Source of the DNA: Amycolatopsis sp. NBRC 101858
GTDB lineage: Bacteria; Actinomycetota; Actinomycetes; Mycobacteriales; Pseudonocardiaceae
Direction: 5' to 3'
Length of the DNA: 64,000 nucleotides
NCBI RefSeq assembly: GCF_030269325.1
Contig: NZ_BSTD01000006.1
Coordinates: 620,001 to 684,000 of the forward strand
Part shown: positions 1 through 10,264 of the stretch, piece by piece
Position numbering within the stretch: position 1 is the first letter of the stretch
Layout of the letters: each line of letters begins with the position of its first letter
Made by a program: the position numbers and the translations under genes
Notes under the pieces: generated by a model
What the model saw: the letters and a program-made list of their open reading frames with translations, nothing else
Database searches by the model: none
Told to the model about the DNA's origin: nothing

Positions 1-380
1 AGCGGGCCCTGGAGCTGACGGCGGCGTACGCGGCCGAGCGCAAGCAGTTCGACCACGTGCTCGGCGGGTTCCAGGCGGTCCGCCAGCGGCTGGCGGACGC
101 GTACGTGGACGTGGAGGCGGTCCGGCTGACGTCGCTGCAGGCGGCGTGGCGGCTGGCGTCGGACCTCCCGTCGGCGGAAGCGGTGGCGACGGCCAAGTTC
201 TGGGCGTCGGAGGCGGGCCACCGGGTCGCCCACACGACGGTCCACATCCACGGCGGCGTCGGCATCGACGTGGACCACGAGGTCCACCGCTACTTCACGG
301 CGGCGAAGCGCCTGGAGTTCCTGCTGGGCGCGTCGACCTCGCAGCTCCTCGCCCTGGGCGACGAACTGGCACGCCCGTAA
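1..380 (+). CDS. acyl-CoA dehydrogenase, C-terminal part (cut by window edge)
   Basis: The reading frame is open from base 3 to the TAA at 378-380, giving the last 125 residues of a longer gene. The visible part is the C-terminal helical domain of an acyl-CoA dehydrogenase: the segment ERKQFDHVLGGFQAV and the later IHGGVGIDVDHEVHRYF are family hallmarks that line the FAD and interact across the dimer. The enzyme would oxidise an acyl-CoA (fatty acid, branched-chain or steroid side chain; substrate not readable) and pass electrons to ETF. The start and the catalytic Glu region lie outside the window. Confidence 0.9.
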   Translation, partial: RALELTAAYAAERKQFDHVLGGFQAVRQRLADAYVDVEAVRLTSLQAAWRLASDLPSAEAVATAKFWASEAGHRVAHTTVHIHGGVGIDVDHEVHRYFTAAKRLEFLLGASTSQLLALGDELARP

Positions 381-389
381 CGCCAGCCG

Positions 390-1517
390 TCACTCGGCGG
401 CGTAGGTCCAGAACTCGCGCATCAGCCGGGTCGGCTCCGGGCTCGTCAGCTCGACCTGCGTGAGCAGCACCGTCACCGTGCCCGTCGCCGGGAGCAGGTG
501 CCAGGCCGTGCCCGCGCCGCCGACCCAGCCGTAGCGGCCCGGGACCTGCCACGGCTGCTTCGCCTCGACGTCGACCGCGCCGCCGTACCCCCAGCCCTGG
601 CCGTGCAGGAACACCCGCCCGGCCTCGCGCTGGGCCGGGGTCAGGTGGTCGGTGGTCATCCGGCGCACCGACTCCGGCGTCAGCAGCCGGTGGTCGCCTG
701 CCCTCCCCTCGGCCAGCAGGAACCGGCCGAACGCGAGCAGGTCGTCGGCTGTCGAAACCAGGCCCGCCGAGCCGGACGGGAACGGCGGCGCCGCGCTCCA
801 CCGGCCCTCCGGCGAGTCGATCAGCCGCAGCCCCGCCTCTCCCCGCCGGTACGCGCTGGTGAACCGGCCCAGCGCCGCCGTCGGCACGAAGAACCCGGTG
901 TCGGCCATGCCCAGCGGCTCGAACAGCCGCTCTGCCAGGAACTCCGGCAGCGGCCGGCCCGACACCCGCGCGACCAGCACGCCCTGGATGTCCGAACCCG
1001 TGTCGTAGAGCCACGCCTCCCCCGGCTGGTGCAGCAGCGGCACCTGCGCCAGCGCGGCCGTCCACTCGTCCGGCGCCAGCGCCCGCGGCGCCGCCGCCGG
1101 GTGGCCCAGCACCTGCAGCAGCAGGTCGACCGCGGGCAGCGTCATGTCCGCGGCGAGGCCGTAACCGCACCGGAACGTCAGCAGGTCGGCCACCGTGATC
1201 GGGCGGACGGCGGGCACGACGTCGTCGACCGGCCCGGCCGGCGTCCGCACGACCACCGGCGACGCCAGCTCCGGCAGCCACCGCGCGATCGGGTCGTCCA
1301 GCGCGAGCTCGCCGTCGTCGACGAGCAGCATGACCGCCGCGGCGGTGATCGGCTTGGTCAGCGACGCGACGCGGAACAGCGAGTCCCGCGCCATCGGCAC
1401 GGTGCCACCGGTGTCGGCCGAGCCCACGGCCGCCGCCTCGACCTGGTCGCCGTGCGCGACGAGGGCCACCGCGCCGGGCACGTCCGCGGCGTGCCGCTTC
1501 AGCAGTTCGGTCAGCAC
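390..1517 (-). CDS. serine hydrolase, class C beta-lactamase / DD-peptidase fold
   Basis: A 375-residue protein starting at GTG 1517. The S-x-x-K nucleophile motif reads SLTK at residues 52-55, in the usual context FRVASLTKPITAAA, so it belongs to the beta-lactamase-related serine hydrolase family (PF00144). A Y-D-T appears near WLYDTGSD where the family normally has YxN, and the C-terminal part carries glycine-rich strands typical of the third motif. No signal peptide is visible, so it is probably a cytoplasmic esterase or amidase and not a periplasmic penicillin target. It follows the Pat-like gene by three bases and is likely cotranscribed with acuC and pat; the substrate is unknown. Confidence 0.85.
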   Translation of the reverse strand: MLTELLKRHAADVPGAVALVAHGDQVEAAAVGSADTGGTVPMARDSLFRVASLTKPITAAAVMLLVDDGELALDDPIARWLPELASPVVVRTPAGPVDDVVPAVRPITVADLLTFRCGYGLAADMTLPAVDLLLQVLGHPAAAPRALAPDEWTAALAQVPLLHQPGEAWLYDTGSDIQGVLVARVSGRPLPEFLAERLFEPLGMADTGFFVPTAALGRFTSAYRRGEAGLRLIDSPEGRWSAAPPFPSGSAGLVSTADDLLAFGRFLLAEGRAGDHRLLTPESVRRMTTDHLTPAQREAGRVFLHGQGWGYGGAVDVEAKQPWQVPGRYGWVGGAGTAWHLLPATGTVTVLLTQVELTSPEPTRLMREFWTYAAE

Positions 1518-1520
1518 GGT

Positions 1521-4202
1521 TCAGTCCAGGGGGTTGATGGCGCGCAGGCGCCGCGGGCCGGTGTCGGGCCGCGACGGCGGCGGCCCCAGCACGAGGCGGG
1601 CGTTGGCGACGAAGGCGCCGTCCGGCGACGCCAGGATCGGGTCGAGCACCAGCGACCGCACCTCCGGATTGTCCTCGGCCAGCGCGGCGACGCGCAGCAC
1701 CATGTCCTGCAGGGCGGCGAGATCGGCGGGCTCGTCGCCGCGGTAGCCGGTGAGCAGCGGCGCCGTCCGCGGCTCGCGCAGCAGCGTGGCCGCGTCGACG
1801 TCGGTGAGCGGCACCGCCCGGTAGGCGCGGTCGCCCAGCAGCGTGCTGACCAGCCCGGACAGCCCGAACGACACGAGCGTGCCGAACGACGGGTCGTCCT
1901 GCAGCCCGATCACGCACGACAGGCCCTTCGGGGCCATCCGCTGGACGTACACGTCGTCGTCGCCGGAGATCTCGCGCAGCGTTTCGTAGGCGGTGCGCAC
2001 GGCCTCCTCGGAGGCCAGGTCGAGCCGCACCCCGGCCAGGTCGGGGCGGCCGCGCAGCCGCTCGTCGACGGCCTTGAGCGTCACCGGGTAGCCGAGCTCG
2101 GCCGCCGCCGCGACGGCATCGTCCACTGTGGACGCGACACGGAACGGGACGACGTCGATGCCGTAGCAGCCCAGCAACCGCACGACGTCGGTGTCGGAGA
2201 GCAGCGTCGTCTTGCCGTTCTCGGCGTCGAGGAACTCGCGCACGATGCCCTGCGCCTGTTCGGTGTGGATCCCGGACGGCGTCACGAGCGTGCCCTGCGG
2301 GCGCTGCCGCCACGCGGCGTACCGGATGACCCGGGCGAGGGCGGTCACCGCGCGTTCGGGGCTCGGGTAGGACGGGATCGAGCCGCGCGTCGGCGTCCCG
2401 TCCCCGGTCAGGACGGCGAGTTCGTCCGGGACGCCTTCGGCGGCCAGGAACGTCGAGACGATCGGCTTGCGCTGCCCCAGTTCGACGACGGTTTCGCGCA
2501 AGGCGCGCGCGTAAGCCGTGCCGGGGATGGCCACCGGCGGCGCGAACACGACGACCAGCGCGTCGGTCTCCGGCGACGTGAGCGCTTCGCCGACCGCCTT
2601 GGCGAAGTCGTCCGGCCCGGCCTGCGGGCCGACGTCCACCGGGTCGAACGCCAGCCGCAGCCCCTGCATCCGCGCGGTGTCGGCGGCCAGCAGCCCGATC
2701 GCGCTGGAGTTGCCGACGATCGCGACCCGCGGCCCGGCGGGCAGCGGCTGGTGGGCGAACACGAGCGCGGTGTCGAACAGCTGCGCCAGCGACTCGACGC
2801 GCACGACGCCGGCCTGCTCGAACAGGGCTTGGACGCTGGCTTCGTCGATCTCCGTCGACGTCGCCGCGAGCTGCGGGCGGACCGCGTGCCGCCCCGACTT
2901 CACCGCGACGATCGGCTTCGTCCGCGCGAGCCTCCTGGCCAGCCGCGCGAACTTGCGCGGGTTGCCGAAGGACTCGAGGTACAGCAGGACCAGGTCGGTG
3001 TCCGGGTCGGTTTCCCAGTACTGGAGCAGGTCGTTGCCCGAGACGTCGGCGCGGTTGCCCGCCGAGACGAACGTCGAGAGCCCGAGGCCGCGCGACTCGG
3101 CGTCGGCGAGGATCGCGGTGCCCAAGGCGCCGGACTGGCAGAAGAACCCGGTGCGCCCGCGCACGGGCAGGCGCGGCGCGAGGGTGGCGTTGAGCCGGAT
3201 GGCGGGCGCGGTGTTCAGCACGCCGAGCGCGTTCGGGCCGACGACGCGCATGCCGTGCGCCCGCGCCTCCCCGACCAGCCGCAGCTCGGCGTGCAGGCCG
3301 TGCGGCCCGGCCTCGGCGAAGCCGCTGGAGAGGATCAGCAGCGTCTTGACGCCCTTCGCGAGGCAAGCGTCCAAAACGGACTCGACGGCCTCGGCGGGCA
3401 CCGCGACGACGGCCAGGTCGACCTGGTCCGGGATGTCGAGCACCGACGCGTACGCGCGGACGCCGCGGACCGAGTGGTGCTCCGGGTTGACCGGGTAGAC
3501 GGTGCCGGTGAACGCGGCGGCCAGGAGGTTCGCGAAGGCGACGTGCCCGACCTTGCCCGGCTCCGCGGACGCCCCGATCACCGCGACCGACGTCGGGTGC
3601 AGCAGGTTGTGCACGCTGCGCGCCTCGGCGGCCTGTTCCCGGGAGCGCGCGACGGCGAGGGACTCCTCGGTCGGGTCGATGTCGAACTCCAGGTGCAGCA
3701 CGCCTTCCTCGATCTCGCGGCTGACCTGGTACCCGGCGTCGCGGAAGACCCGCACCATGGCGGCGTTCTCGGCGAGCACCTCGGCGACGAACCGGCGCAG
3801 CCCGCATTCGGAGGCGGCCGCGGCGAGGTGTTCCAGGAGGATCGAGCCGAGACCGCGGCCCTGGTGGGCGTCGCTGACGACGAAGGCGACTTCGGCCGAC
3901 GGCCCGTGGTCGAGCCGTTCGTACCGGCCGACCGCGACGATGTCGTCGCCCAGGAAGGCGGCGAACGCGACGCGGTCGTGGTGGTCGACGGTCGAGAAGC
4001 GCTTCAGGTCCTTCTCGGGGATCCGCGGGTAGGCACCGAAGTAGCGGAAGTAGCGGGTGCGCTCGGACAGCTTGCCGTGGAAGGCGACGAGGCCGTCGGC
4101 ATCGGTGGGGACGACCGGGCGCAGGTGGACGGTGCCGCCGTCGGACAGCACGACGTCGGCCTCCCAGTCACGGGGGTAGTCGAAGGGGTCCCGGCCGGCC
4201 AT
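1521..4202 (-). CDS. GNAT acetyltransferase fused to acyl-CoA ligase (NDP-forming)-like domain; Pat-type protein acetyltransferase
   Basis: An 893-residue protein starting at ATG 4202. Residues about 1-190 are a GNAT domain (acetyl-CoA loop QGRGLGS). Then come a CoA-binding Rossmann domain (VAVIGASAEPGKVGHVAF), succinyl-CoA-ligase-like domains, and a C-terminal ATP-grasp region (LGYPVTLKAVD). This order, GNAT first, matches the Pat protein described from Streptomyces lividans, which acetylates a lysine of acetyl-CoA synthetase. The phospho-histidine motif of true ADP-forming acetyl-CoA synthetases (SHTGAL) is missing; the matching place reads TSTEIDEAS, so the ligase part is probably regulatory. 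The gene sits two bases after acuC, the matching deacetylase. Confidence 0.85.
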   Translation of the reverse strand: MAGRDPFDYPRDWEADVVLSDGGTVHLRPVVPTDADGLVAFHGKLSERTRYFRYFGAYPRIPEKDLKRFSTVDHHDRVAFAAFLGDDIVAVGRYERLDHGPSAEVAFVVSDAHQGRGLGSILLEHLAAAASECGLRRFVAEVLAENAAMVRVFRDAGYQVSREIEEGVLHLEFDIDPTEESLAVARSREQAAEARSVHNLLHPTSVAVIGASAEPGKVGHVAFANLLAAAFTGTVYPVNPEHHSVRGVRAYASVLDIPDQVDLAVVAVPAEAVESVLDACLAKGVKTLLILSSGFAEAGPHGLHAELRLVGEARAHGMRVVGPNALGVLNTAPAIRLNATLAPRLPVRGRTGFFCQSGALGTAILADAESRGLGLSTFVSAGNRADVSGNDLLQYWETDPDTDLVLLYLESFGNPRKFARLARRLARTKPIVAVKSGRHAVRPQLAATSTEIDEASVQALFEQAGVVRVESLAQLFDTALVFAHQPLPAGPRVAIVGNSSAIGLLAADTARMQGLRLAFDPVDVGPQAGPDDFAKAVGEALTSPETDALVVVFAPPVAIPGTAYARALRETVVELGQRKPIVSTFLAAEGVPDELAVLTGDGTPTRGSIPSYPSPERAVTALARVIRYAAWRQRPQGTLVTPSGIHTEQAQGIVREFLDAENGKTTLLSDTDVVRLLGCYGIDVVPFRVASTVDDAVAAAAELGYPVTLKAVDERLRGRPDLAGVRLDLASEEAVRTAYETLREISGDDDVYVQRMAPKGLSCVIGLQDDPSFGTLVSFGLSGLVSTLLGDRAYRAVPLTDVDAATLLREPRTAPLLTGYRGDEPADLAALQDMVLRVAALAEDNPEVRSLVLDPILASPDGAFVANARLVLGPPPSRPDTGPRRLRAINPLD

Positions 4203-4204
4203 CG

Positions 4205-5374
4205 TCAGTCCCTGGGGTCGTCCGGGTCGAGACCGTGCAGCGGGAAGACGGCCCGGCGGGTGTCCCGGACGGCGACGTCGACCGGGTCGTCCTCGCCGTC
4301 GCCCCACGGCTTGAACTGGGTCTCGCGGTCGTCGGTCATCGCGAGCGGCAGCTCGGCGTGCGGCGCGGCCTTCGTGACGGTCGAGACCCAGCCGGGCGGC
4401 AGCGGCGTGGCCGGGGCGACGTCCCGGTCGAGAACGGTGGCGATCAGGTGCGTCCACGACCGCGGGACGACCCGGATCAGCTGGTACCCGCCCCCGCCGA
4501 CGGCGATCCACTTGCCGCCGGCGTACGTCTCGGCGAGGTCGCGGAGGGTGGCGTAGATGGTGCGGTGCCCGTCGACGGACAGCGAGAGGTCGGCCAGCGG
4601 GTCTTCCTCGTGCGAGTCGACGCCGCACTGGGTGAACAGCAGCTGCGGCTCGAAGTCGGCGAGCAGGGAGGGGACGACGGCGTTGAAGGCGCGCAGCCAC
4701 CCGGGATCCCGGGTCCGCGGCGGCAGGGGGACGTTGACGGAGGTGCCGTCGGCCTTCCCGCGGCCGGTCTCGGCGGAGTAGCCGGTGCCCGGCCAGAGCG
4801 TGAAGGGGTGCTGGTGCATCGAGATGGTGAGGACGCGCGGGTCGTCGTAGAAGGCGGCCTGGACACCGTCGCCGTGGTGGACGTCGGTGTCGATGTAGGC
4901 GATGCGCTCGAAGCCGTGGTCGAGCAGCCAGCTGATGGCCACGGCGCAGTCGTTGTAGACGCAGAAGCCGGAAGCCTGGTCGCGCATGGCGTGGTGCAGT
5001 CCCCCGGCGATGTTGACGGCCCGGGTGGCCTCGCCTTCGGCGATCTTCCGGGCGGCGAGCAGCGTCGACCCGACGACGAGCGCGGAGGCATCGTGCATGT
5101 CGGAGAAGACGGGGTTGTCGGAGGTCCCGAGCCCATGCCCGACATCCCACCCGACAAGCGGCGCCTCCCGCACGGCGGCGATGTATTCGGGGGCGTGCAC
5201 GCGGAGCAGTTCTTCGTCCCCGGCGCTGGTGGGAACGAGGAGGGGGACGTCGTCGAGCACACCGAGCTCGGTGGCCAGCCGGACGGTGAGCTCCAGCCGG
5301 ACGGGGTTGAACGGGTGGTCCCCGCCCAGGTCATAGCCGAGCAGAGCGGAGTCCCAAACAACAGCCGGCGCCAT
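4205..5374 (-). CDS. acuC: AcuC-type lysine deacetylase (histone deacetylase family)
   Basis: A 389-residue zinc-dependent deacetylase starting at ATG 5374. Family motifs are clear: the catalytic pair in AGGLHHAMRD, the zinc ligands in DTDVHHGDGVQAAF, a further Asp near CGVDSHEEDPL, and the transition-state Tyr region GGGGYQ. AcuC enzymes remove acetyl groups from the lysine that Pat acetylates on acetyl-CoA synthetase, switching acetate activation back on. It lies directly upstream of the Pat-like gene on the same strand, with only two bases between them, so writer and eraser are probably made from one mRNA. The 205 bases upstream of its start hold no gene and must carry the promoter; no clear operator was seen. 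Confidence 0.9.
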   Translation of the reverse strand: MAPAVVWDSALLGYDLGGDHPFNPVRLELTVRLATELGVLDDVPLLVPTSAGDEELLRVHAPEYIAAVREAPLVGWDVGHGLGTSDNPVFSDMHDASALVVGSTLLAARKIAEGEATRAVNIAGGLHHAMRDQASGFCVYNDCAVAISWLLDHGFERIAYIDTDVHHGDGVQAAFYDDPRVLTISMHQHPFTLWPGTGYSAETGRGKADGTSVNVPLPPRTRDPGWLRAFNAVVPSLLADFEPQLLFTQCGVDSHEEDPLADLSLSVDGHRTIYATLRDLAETYAGGKWIAVGGGGYQLIRVVPRSWTHLIATVLDRDVAPATPLPPGWVSTVTKAAPHAELPLAMTDDRETQFKPWGDGEDDPVDVAVRDTRRAVFPLHGLDPDDPRD

Positions 5375-5579
5375 GCGGTCGACTGTAGTGCCGATCGGAG
5401 GAATCCGTGGCCTGAGAGAACCGGCCCCGGCACTGAGTCGCAGGCAGCGCTCTGCCAGGCATCGGGCCGTGGGGAATCACGCCGCGCTGCAGGTAGTGGT
5501 CGTTCGGCCCGGCCGCGCCGAGCGACCACGCCAGGTCCGCGGGCAGCGCCTGGCCGCGCCGATCTCGTGAAGGCTCCGC

Positions 5580-6425
5580 TCAGCCGGGGAGGGTGCCCGT
5601 CGCCGCTGGGCGCTCCGGGTCTCGGGACCAGTGGGACCACGAGCCCGCATACAGGCCCGCGCCCGGGTGGCCCGCCAGTTCCAGGGCCAGCACCACCGAG
5701 CTCGCCGTGACCCCCGAGCCGCAGTACGCCGCGACCGGCTCGCCCGGGCGCAGGCCCAGGTCCGCGAACCGGGCCGCCAGCTCCTCGGGCGCGCGCCAGT
5801 GGCCGTCGTCGGCCGTGTGGGCCGAGAACGGGGCGTTCACCGCGCCCGGGATGTGGCCGGCCCGGGGGTCGACCGGCTCGGTCTCGCCCGTGTAGCGCGG
5901 CGTGGCGCGGGCGTCGAGCAGGAGGCCGTCGCGGGCCAGCGCCGCCGCTTCGTCCGCGTCGAGCACCGGCATGCCGCCCGGACGGACCGTGATGTCCCCG
6001 GGCTCCGGCCGCGCCGGTTCCGTGCTCACCGGGTGGCCGCCGCTGGTCCACGCAGCGTAACCGCCGTCGAGCACCGCCACCTCGTCGTGGCCGGCCCAGC
6101 GCAGCAGCCACCACGCCCGCGCCGCCACCGAACCGTCGGCGTCGTCGTAGGCCACCACCGGCGCGCTCGCCCGGACTCCCGCCGCGCGCAGGTCGCGCTG
6201 CAGGTCCGCCGGGTCGGGCAGCGGGTGCCGGCCGCCCTCTCCCGGCTCGCCCGCGAGCACGCGGTCGAGGTCGGTGAACACCGCGCCGGGCACGTGTCCC
6301 TCGCGGTAGGAGTCGGCGCCGGGTGGGCCGGCGAGCCGCCAGCGGACGTCGAGGACGACGGGCCGGTCCCCCGCCGGGCCGGCCAGCGCGGCGGCGAGGT
6401 CGGTGGTGCTGATCAGCGGACGCAT
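5580..6425 (-). CDS. two-domain rhodanese-family sulfurtransferase
   Basis: A 281-residue protein with two rhodanese domains. The N-terminal domain (about residues 1-135) is the non-catalytic one. The C-terminal domain holds the active cysteine in the loop YCGSGVTAS, of the CGSGVTA type seen in thiosulfate and 3-mercaptopyruvate sulfurtransferases. The enzyme moves sulfane sulfur to cyanide or a thiol. ATG 6425 was chosen (MRPLIST...); an in-frame ATG at 6434 is also possible. It is divergent from ideR, and the 140 bases between them must hold both promoters. The natural sulfur donor cannot be told from sequence. Confidence 0.88.
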   Translation of the reverse strand: MRPLISTTDLAAALAGPAGDRPVVLDVRWRLAGPPGADSYREGHVPGAVFTDLDRVLAGEPGEGGRHPLPDPADLQRDLRAAGVRASAPVVAYDDADGSVAARAWWLLRWAGHDEVAVLDGGYAAWTSGGHPVSTEPARPEPGDITVRPGGMPVLDADEAAALARDGLLLDARATPRYTGETEPVDPRAGHIPGAVNAPFSAHTADDGHWRAPEELAARFADLGLRPGEPVAAYCGSGVTASSVVLALELAGHPGAGLYAGSWSHWSRDPERPAATGTLPG

Positions 6426-6565
6426 GCCTCCCATCTTCCTGCGGCCGCCCGCCCGGCCGCGCCGGGGTGCGGACATATCCGTCACCGGCGAGTTGTTATG
6501 CGCAAGGCCCCCCGCCGCTGTCGGGGTCAACGACTACGATGAGCAACGCGGACGAAGGGGACAGC

Positions 6566-7251
6566 GTGAACGATCTCATCGACACCACCGAGATGTACTT
6601 GCGTACGATCTACGAACTCGAAGAAGAAGGTGTCGTCCCGCTGCGCGCCCGCATCGCCGAGCGCCTGCAGCAGAGCGGCCCGACGGTGAGTCAGACCGTC
6701 GCCCGGATGGAGCGCGACGGGCTGGTCGTCGTGGCCGACGACCGGCACCTCCAGCTGACCGACCACGGCCGCGAACTGGCCATCGCCGTCATGCGCAAGC
6801 ACCGCCTGGCCGAGCGCCTCCTCGTCGACGTCATCGGGCTCGAGTGGGAGCACGTCCACAACGAGGCGTGCCGGTGGGAGCACGTGATGAGCGAGGCCGT
6901 CGAGCGCAAGCTGGTGAAGCTGCTCGACCACCCGACCACCTCGCCCTACGGCAACCCGATCCCCGGTCTGGACAAGCTGGGCGACGGCGACCCGGCCCCG
7001 CCGGCCGAGGCCGACCTCGTCCGGCTCGACGAGTTCGCCCGCACCGGCGGCGGCCGCGTCGAGATCCGGCGCATCGCCGAGCACGTCCAGCTGGACGAGT
7101 CGCTGATGACCGAGCTCAAGTCCGTCGGCATCGTGCCGGGCGGCACGGTCACCATCGGCCGGGCCAACGGCGGCACCGTCGAGGTCACCGGCGGGGACAC
7201 CACCGCCCAGGTCGCCAGCTCCGCGCTGCACGCCGTCCTGGCGCTGGCCAG

Positions 7252-7255
<4 letters not shown>
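6566..7255 (+). CDS. ideR: iron-dependent repressor, DtxR/IdeR family
   Basis: A 229-residue protein, GTG start at 6566 preceded by AAGGGGA at a good distance; it begins VNDLIDTTEMYLRTIYELEEEG, which is the classical start of IdeR. The winged helix-turn-helix (RIAERLQQSGPTVSQTVARM) is followed by the metal-binding and dimer domain (RKHRLAERLLVD, ACRWEHVMS) and a C-terminal SH3-like domain. Family members bind Fe(II) and repress siderophore genes while activating iron storage. Its TGA overlaps the GTG of galK, an unusual partner for an iron regulator. An upstream in-frame extension exists but lacks family similarity. Confidence 0.93.
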
Positions 7256-8436
<1,181 letters not shown>

Positions 8437-8499
8437 GGCCGCGCGGGTCCGTCCGGGGCAACCCCCGCGCGGACCCGCGCGTCGCCCGGAGGGAAGACT

Positions 8500-9519
8500 G
8501 TGGCGCACAGTCACCACCCTCGGCAGGAAGGCCTGGACGTGTCGGAGCAGAGCAACGCCCTGAAACTGGTCGTGACGGGCGGAGCCGGGTACGTCGGCAG
8601 TGTCTGCGCCGCCCGGCTGATCGAGGCCGGGCACCAGGTCACCGTCGTCGACGACCTGTCCACCGGCCACGCCGACGCCGTCCACCCAGACGCGCGGTTC
8701 ATCGAGGGTGACGCGGCGGAGGTGGCGGGCAGCCTGCTGCGCGAGGGCTTCGACGGCGTGCTGCACTTCGCGGCGAAGTCGCTGGTCGGCGAGTCGATGA
8801 CGGAGCCGGCGAAGTACTGGGAAGGCAACGTCGTCACGTCGCTGCGGCTGCTCGAGGCCATGCGCGAGCACGGCACGCCGCGCCTGGTGTTCTCCTCGAC
8901 GGCGGCGACCTACGGCGAGCCGGAGCAGTCGCCGATCCCGGAGTCCGCGCCAGCCCGGCCGACCAACACCTACGGCGCGACGAAGCTCGCCATCGACCAC
9001 GCGATCACCAGCTTCGCCGTCGCGCACGGGCTGGCGGCGGTGAGCCTGCGGTACTTCAACGTCGCGGGTGCGTACGGCGCGTTCGGGGAGCGCCACACCA
9101 CGGAAACCCATCTGATTCCCCTCGTCCTCCAGGTCGCCACGGGCGACCGCGAACAGATCAAGATCTTCGGCGACGACTACCCGACGCCGGACCACACGGC
9201 GATCCGCGACTACATCCACGTCGTGGACCTCGCCGACGCGCACCTGCTGGCGCTGAAGCACGCGACGGCGGGTACGCACCGCATCTACAACCTGGGCAGT
9301 GGCACGGGGTTCTCCGTTCTCGAGGTGATCGAGGCATGCCGCGAGGTCACCGGCCACGCGATCCCGGCCGAGGTGGCGCCACGGCGGGCGGGCGACCCAT
9401 CGGTGCTCGTGGCGGCCAGTGACCGGGCCCGGGAAGAGCTGGGCTGGAAGCCGGAGCGGACCGAGCTGACCGGGATCGTGCGGGACGCTTGGGAGTTCAC
9501 CCAGGCTCGGCGGGGCTGA
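8500..9519 (+). CDS. galE: UDP-glucose 4-epimerase
   Basis: A 339-residue extended short-chain dehydrogenase. The NAD-binding motif TGGAGYVG lies at residues 26-33 and the catalytic Tyr158/Lys162 pair in YGATK. It interconverts UDP-glucose and UDP-galactose for galactose use and for cell-wall arabinogalactan precursors. Two starts are possible: GTG 8500 with GGAGGG six bases upstream (chosen) and GTG 8539 with AGGAAGG seven bases upstream; homologues usually begin close to KLVVTGG, so the shorter form may be the true one. Its last 60 bases are echoed four times in the 700 bases that follow (see repeat features). Confidence 0.94.
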   Translation: MAHSHHPRQEGLDVSEQSNALKLVVTGGAGYVGSVCAARLIEAGHQVTVVDDLSTGHADAVHPDARFIEGDAAEVAGSLLREGFDGVLHFAAKSLVGESMTEPAKYWEGNVVTSLRLLEAMREHGTPRLVFSSTAATYGEPEQSPIPESAPARPTNTYGATKLAIDHAITSFAVAHGLAAVSLRYFNVAGAYGAFGERHTTETHLIPLVLQVATGDREQIKIFGDDYPTPDHTAIRDYIHVVDLADAHLLALKHATAGTHRIYNLGSGTGFSVLEVIEACREVTGHAIPAEVAPRRAGDPSVLVAASDRAREELGWKPERTELTGIVRDAWEFTQARRG

Positions 9520-9548
9520 GGCTGCCGGGCGTTCGGACTGCTCGGCCG

Positions 9549-9584
9549 TTCCTGCGCTCGCTCGCCCGCGAGCGAGCGCAGGAA
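9549..9584 (+). terminator. strong hairpin after galE
   Basis: A perfect 16-bp inverted repeat (9549-9564 with 9569-9584) around a 4-base loop, 29 bases after the galE stop. There is no clear T-run, as is common in actinobacteria. Decayed copies of the same hairpin appear at about 9679-9708 and 9831-9853. Confidence 0.7.
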
Positions 9585-9908
9585 AGCGGGGCCGGAAGCC
9601 GCGACTCACCCAGGTCGGACCGCGCGCGACGCCTGGGAACTCACCCAGGCTCGACAGGGCTGAGGCACAGGCCAGCCGATCCCGCGCTCGCTCGCAAGCA
9701 AACGCAGGACGAGTCAGGCCGGAGCCACGCCACCCAAGCCGGCCGGGATCGTTTGTGGCGCTGGGAAACCTCACCCAGGCCCGACGTTCTGGGTGCCGCC
9801 GCGACAAGCAGCCCGCCGGCGAATCCCGGCTGATCCTGCGAGCGGGCGCAGGGAGAGCCGGGCGGAAAGCGGACCGAGCTGACCGGGACCATGCGCGATG
9901 CTCGGGCC

Positions 9909-10192
9909 GCCGCCGCGAAGTGGTGCTCCGGAGCGCGGGACGCTCCCGCTGGATGTACCGAGCAGGTGGGCGCCATCGCGCAGGATCGGCGGAACTCGGG
10001 TTGCCGCCGCCAAGTGGTGCTCCGGAGCGCGGGAGGCGCCCGCCGCGATGTGCCGAGCAGGTGGGCGCCGTCCCGCAGGCTCGGCGGAGCTCGGGCTGCC
10101 GCCGCGTAGCGGTGCTCCGGAACGCAGGAGGCACTCGCCTGCGATGTGTCGGGCGGGCACCATCACCCAGGCTCGGCAGGGCTGAGATTGCC
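9909..10192 (+). repeat. three tandem ~95-bp repeats
   Basis: Units begin at 9909, 10003 and 10098 (spacing 94 and 95) with GCCGCCGC followed by AAGTGGTGCTCCGGAGCG or a close variant. Each continues through a CGAGCAGGTGGGCGCC-like part and ends with a piece resembling the galE tail (CAGGCTCGGC). Units 1 and 2 are very similar; unit 3 is more divergent and runs into the last galE-tail copy. Confidence 0.8.
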
Positions 10193-10264
10193 GGCCGTGC
10201 CAGGCAGCGGCAGTCCATTGCCTGGCACGCGAAGCGCGAAAGCCGCCAGGCGCACGCGCCCCGA

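Larger units (their letters stand above)
9455..10194 (+). repeat. degenerate copies of the galE 3' end plus its hairpin
   Basis: Between galE and the DUF4192 gene there are 745 bases without a credible gene. Four segments match the last bases of galE: 9623-9665 matches 9480-9522 (37 of 43 by eye), 9743-9785 resembles 9470-9512, 9868-9906 matches 9455-9493 (34 of 39), and 10163-10194 matches 9497-9528 (29 of 32). Two of the copies are followed by a decayed form of the hairpin at 9549. The pattern suggests repeated local duplication of the gene end followed by drift. Confidence 0.8.

Noticed and set aside
498..4556. Very long plus-strand open frame (1352 codons) opposite the acuC-pat group
   Set aside because: It is rich in Arg, Gly, His and Gln without any domain pattern and lies antisense to genes with clear families; a typical high-GC shadow.
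9520..10264. CRISPR array in the repeat region after galE
   Set aside because: Repeats are 94-95 bp tandem units and drifting gene-end copies without constant short repeats or unique spacers, and no cas gene is near.
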